A stretch of DNA of 64,000 nucleotides from Trichococcus pasteurii (lineage in GTDB: Bacteria > Bacillota > Bacilli > Lactobacillales > Aerococcaceae), in contig NZ_FONM01000006.1 of NCBI RefSeq assembly GCF_900112935.1, positions 62,001 through 126,000 of the forward strand, written 5' to 3'. How positions within the stretch are numbered: position 1 is the stretch's first letter; the number at the start of each line of letters is the position of its first letter. A model generated the notes under the pieces. That model was not told where the DNA came from. It worked only from the letters and a program-made list of their open reading frames with translations, and made no database searches. Below, one piece after another: positions 62,417 through 64,000 of this stretch. The translations under genes and the position numbers were made by a program.

Positions 62417-64000
62417 TCATTCTTCAGGACTGTTGATGATCAGCTCGCCGTTCTCGGTATTTCTCTGGTAATCCTGGAAGAAGTCCCAGATGAATGCCGC
62501 TTCCGGTTTGTAGTTCCAATGCGCCAGATCTTTTACGGCCGCCAACTTCATCATGACGCCGCTCTGATTCGACAACGTACCTGTCAGCATCTGTTTTTCG
62601 CCTAGTGTCGTCCATTCCTGATTGTCCAACGCCACACCGTAGAATTCATTCGACGACATATCGTACTGCGGCGCTGCCTCAAGCTTGTTGATTTTTTGAT
62701 AAGCTTGGATGAACGGGAACATGTCGACGTTCGGGTCATTTTGGAAAATGCCCGGTGTGCCGAATTGGCCGGAACCGTCCACAGGGATCATCTGGAAATT
62801 ATCGTGATCACCGCAGATGTAAAGATACGGCACTTCAGGCCCAGCATAGGTTTCCGCGATTGCGGTGAGTTCCTGTTTATCGACGCCCGGTGCTGAGACA
62901 GCTGCCACAGCCGCGAAAACGCCCGGATATTTGACGCCCATCAGGGTAGCTTTGGAGCCGCCTGCTGACAAGCCGGTCAGGTAGATCCGCGAAGGGTCGA
63001 TCTGCGGATATTTTTCTTTCAGATCCTCGATCAGATTCAGGACACCCTCTTCACCCAAACCTTCAACGCCACCGAAATTCACTTCTTTGTCTTGCCATTC
63101 CGGGGAAACGACGATCAGATTTTCTTCCACAGCCAACTCGGTCAGACCGCTGGCATCACCCTGCAGTCTTGGATCGTTCGCAAATCCGTGGAGCGTCACG
63201 ATCAACGGCACGGTTTTTTCATCCTGCTCCATTGTTGCTTCAGGAATGTATTCGTACCAGTTATACGCACCCTCCCCGTTGACAGGCTCAGCTATCATCT
63301 GATTATAGGTGATTCCAAGTTCCTCAAAGTCGGGAACCCCAACAAACGGGTAAGGCTCTGTGTATTTGCTGACGTCAGCCATGTAAAACTCAGTCAGTTC
63401 GTTATGCATCCGGTAATTTTTCGAGAAGACATGCTCCCAAGCGTAGGCATACGCTTCCTGAACGGTTTTTTCTTCCGCATTCACGACGACTTGCTGGAAC
63501 TCATTATCCTGATTTTGGTAAATGGCCAGATCATCCTCTTCCAGCTGCTCTTCGGCTGCGTTGGCTGAAGTGTAGAAGTCCGTTACAGCTTCTCCTGCAT
63601 TGCTGAGGTATACGGGAACTGGCGTCGTCGAGGTGCTGTCAGCTTCGACATCCCCGCCGTACAGCATCATCCCTGCGATCGGATAGCTTTTCTTCGCCAG
63701 ATAGTTATTGGCGAAGGTCGCACCTTCATCCAGCGCGATTACTTTGACGTTCTTCACCGGCGCTTTCGCCAACAATTTGATGAAAGCTTCCGCATCCTCC
63801 GCTTGATACCCCTCCTTATCCAGAGGATTGATCACGTAGGCCTGCCCTGCCCATTGCTGGACATCCGGCAACAATCCGATTTCGGCCAACAGTTCTTCTG
63901 CTTCCTCCTCAGTCTTTTGGCCTGCGTAGATGTAGAAGGTCGGCGTCAGCACATTCGAGCGTGAGCTTGTGAAACCATCCTTCATGGCATCATATGTAAA
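62417..64000 (-). CDS. alpha/beta-hydrolase esterase, N-terminus beyond window edge
   Basis: At least 527 residues are open to the window edge. Near the C-terminal half is a PHB-depolymerase/feruloyl-esterase-like hydrolase domain: oxyanion region VTLHGFAND, nucleophile Ser in LTGLSAGGSK, Asp in YICGDHDNF and a candidate His in DLAHWNYKP. An N-terminal domain of about 270 residues with many Asp and Glu precedes it. The start, and any signal peptide, lie outside. Substrate is not predictable. Confidence 0.85.
   Translation of the reverse strand, partial: FTYDAMKDGFTSSRSNVLTPTFYIYAGQKTEEEAEELLAEIGLLPDVQQWAGQAYVINPLDKEGYQAEDAEAFIKLLAKAPVKNVKVIALDEGATFANNYLAKKSYPIAGMMLYGGDVEADSTSTTPVPVYLSNAGEAVTDFYTSANAAEEQLEEDDLAIYQNQDNEFQQVVVNAEEKTVQEAYAYAWEHVFSKNYRMHNELTEFYMADVSKYTEPYPFVGVPDFEELGITYNQMIAEPVNGEGAYNWYEYIPEATMEQDEKTVPLIVTLHGFANDPRLQGDASGLTELAVEENLIVVSPEWQDKEVNFGGVEGLGEEGVLNLIEDLKEKYPQIDPSRIYLTGLSAGGSKATLMGVKYPGVFAAVAAVSAPGVDKQELTAIAETYAGPEVPYLYICGDHDNFQMIPVDGSGQFGTPGIFQNDPNVDMFPFIQAYQKINKLEAAPQYDMSSNEFYGVALDNQEWTTLGEKQMLTGTLSNQSGVMMKLAAVKDLAHWNYKPEAAFIWDFFQDYQRNTENGELIINSPEE

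Overview
The window looks like a chromosomal segment of a low-to-mid G+C Firmicute of the order Lactobacillales. The evidence is a sufCDSUB iron-sulfur cluster operon, a Met T-box, a lysine riboswitch, Gram-positive ribosome-binding sites, an Ltp-like surface protein and an HicAB module. A Carnobacteriaceae-type organism such as Trichococcus would fit, but that is inference. Most genes lie on the minus strand and there are no rRNA or tRNA genes.

1-6.9 kb is a putative defence island. A DUF262 protein (cut by the window edge), a MazG-like pyrophosphohydrolase, a GIY-YIG/DUF2075 ATPase, a PLD-nuclease/SF2 helicase/DUF3427 protein and a Nudix hydrolase are co-oriented. Two nuclease-helicase fusions are each paired with a nucleotide pyrophosphohydrolase. 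7-12.6 kb holds a HAD phosphatase and DeoR regulator, a zeta-toxin-like kinase with a small partner gene, an aldo/keto reductase and HicAB. 12.8-15.4 kb is the S-methylmethionine permease and homocysteine methyltransferase operon behind a Met-specific T-box.

15.7-23 kb carries redox and stress genes: SDR, hydrolase, MDR dehydrogenase with its TetR regulator, zwf, an NmrA-like protein and an SnoaL-like protein. Four promoters here and at 10.6 kb have the 19-bp spacer typical of MerR-family control. 23-26.7 kb is decayed accessory DNA: Fic, a broken DUF1828/1829 gene, the remains of a second zeta-toxin locus, and a TnpB element with an intact catalytic triad.

27-34.7 kb is one long operon combining an amino-acid ABC importer, aminotransferase, D-2-hydroxyacid dehydrogenase, a second ABC ATPase and an MFS transporter, with an Lrp-type regulator beside it. 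35-49.6 kb contains an Ltp-like protein, the suf operon, gcvH with an ArsC-like gene, a RodA/FtsW protein, a YihY protein, and ilvE behind a classical ribosome-mediated attenuator. 50-53.7 kb encodes the acetylated diaminopimelate branch of lysine synthesis (dapH, dapL, patA) with a lysine riboswitch. 54-55.7 kb is a SCIFF ranthipeptide precursor and its radical SAM maturase. The rest holds a decarboxylase, a flavin reductase, an SMP-30 lactonase, an ornithine cyclodeaminase family gene, two near-identical csp genes and a partial esterase.

The most striking unexplained signal is a family of GC-rich intergenic arrays. Each has three or four roughly 32-nt hairpins built on CTCCGG...CCGGAG, spaced about 50 bp centre to centre. 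Twelve arrays and one single unit occur here. The outer arms differ between hairpins but remain self-complementary.
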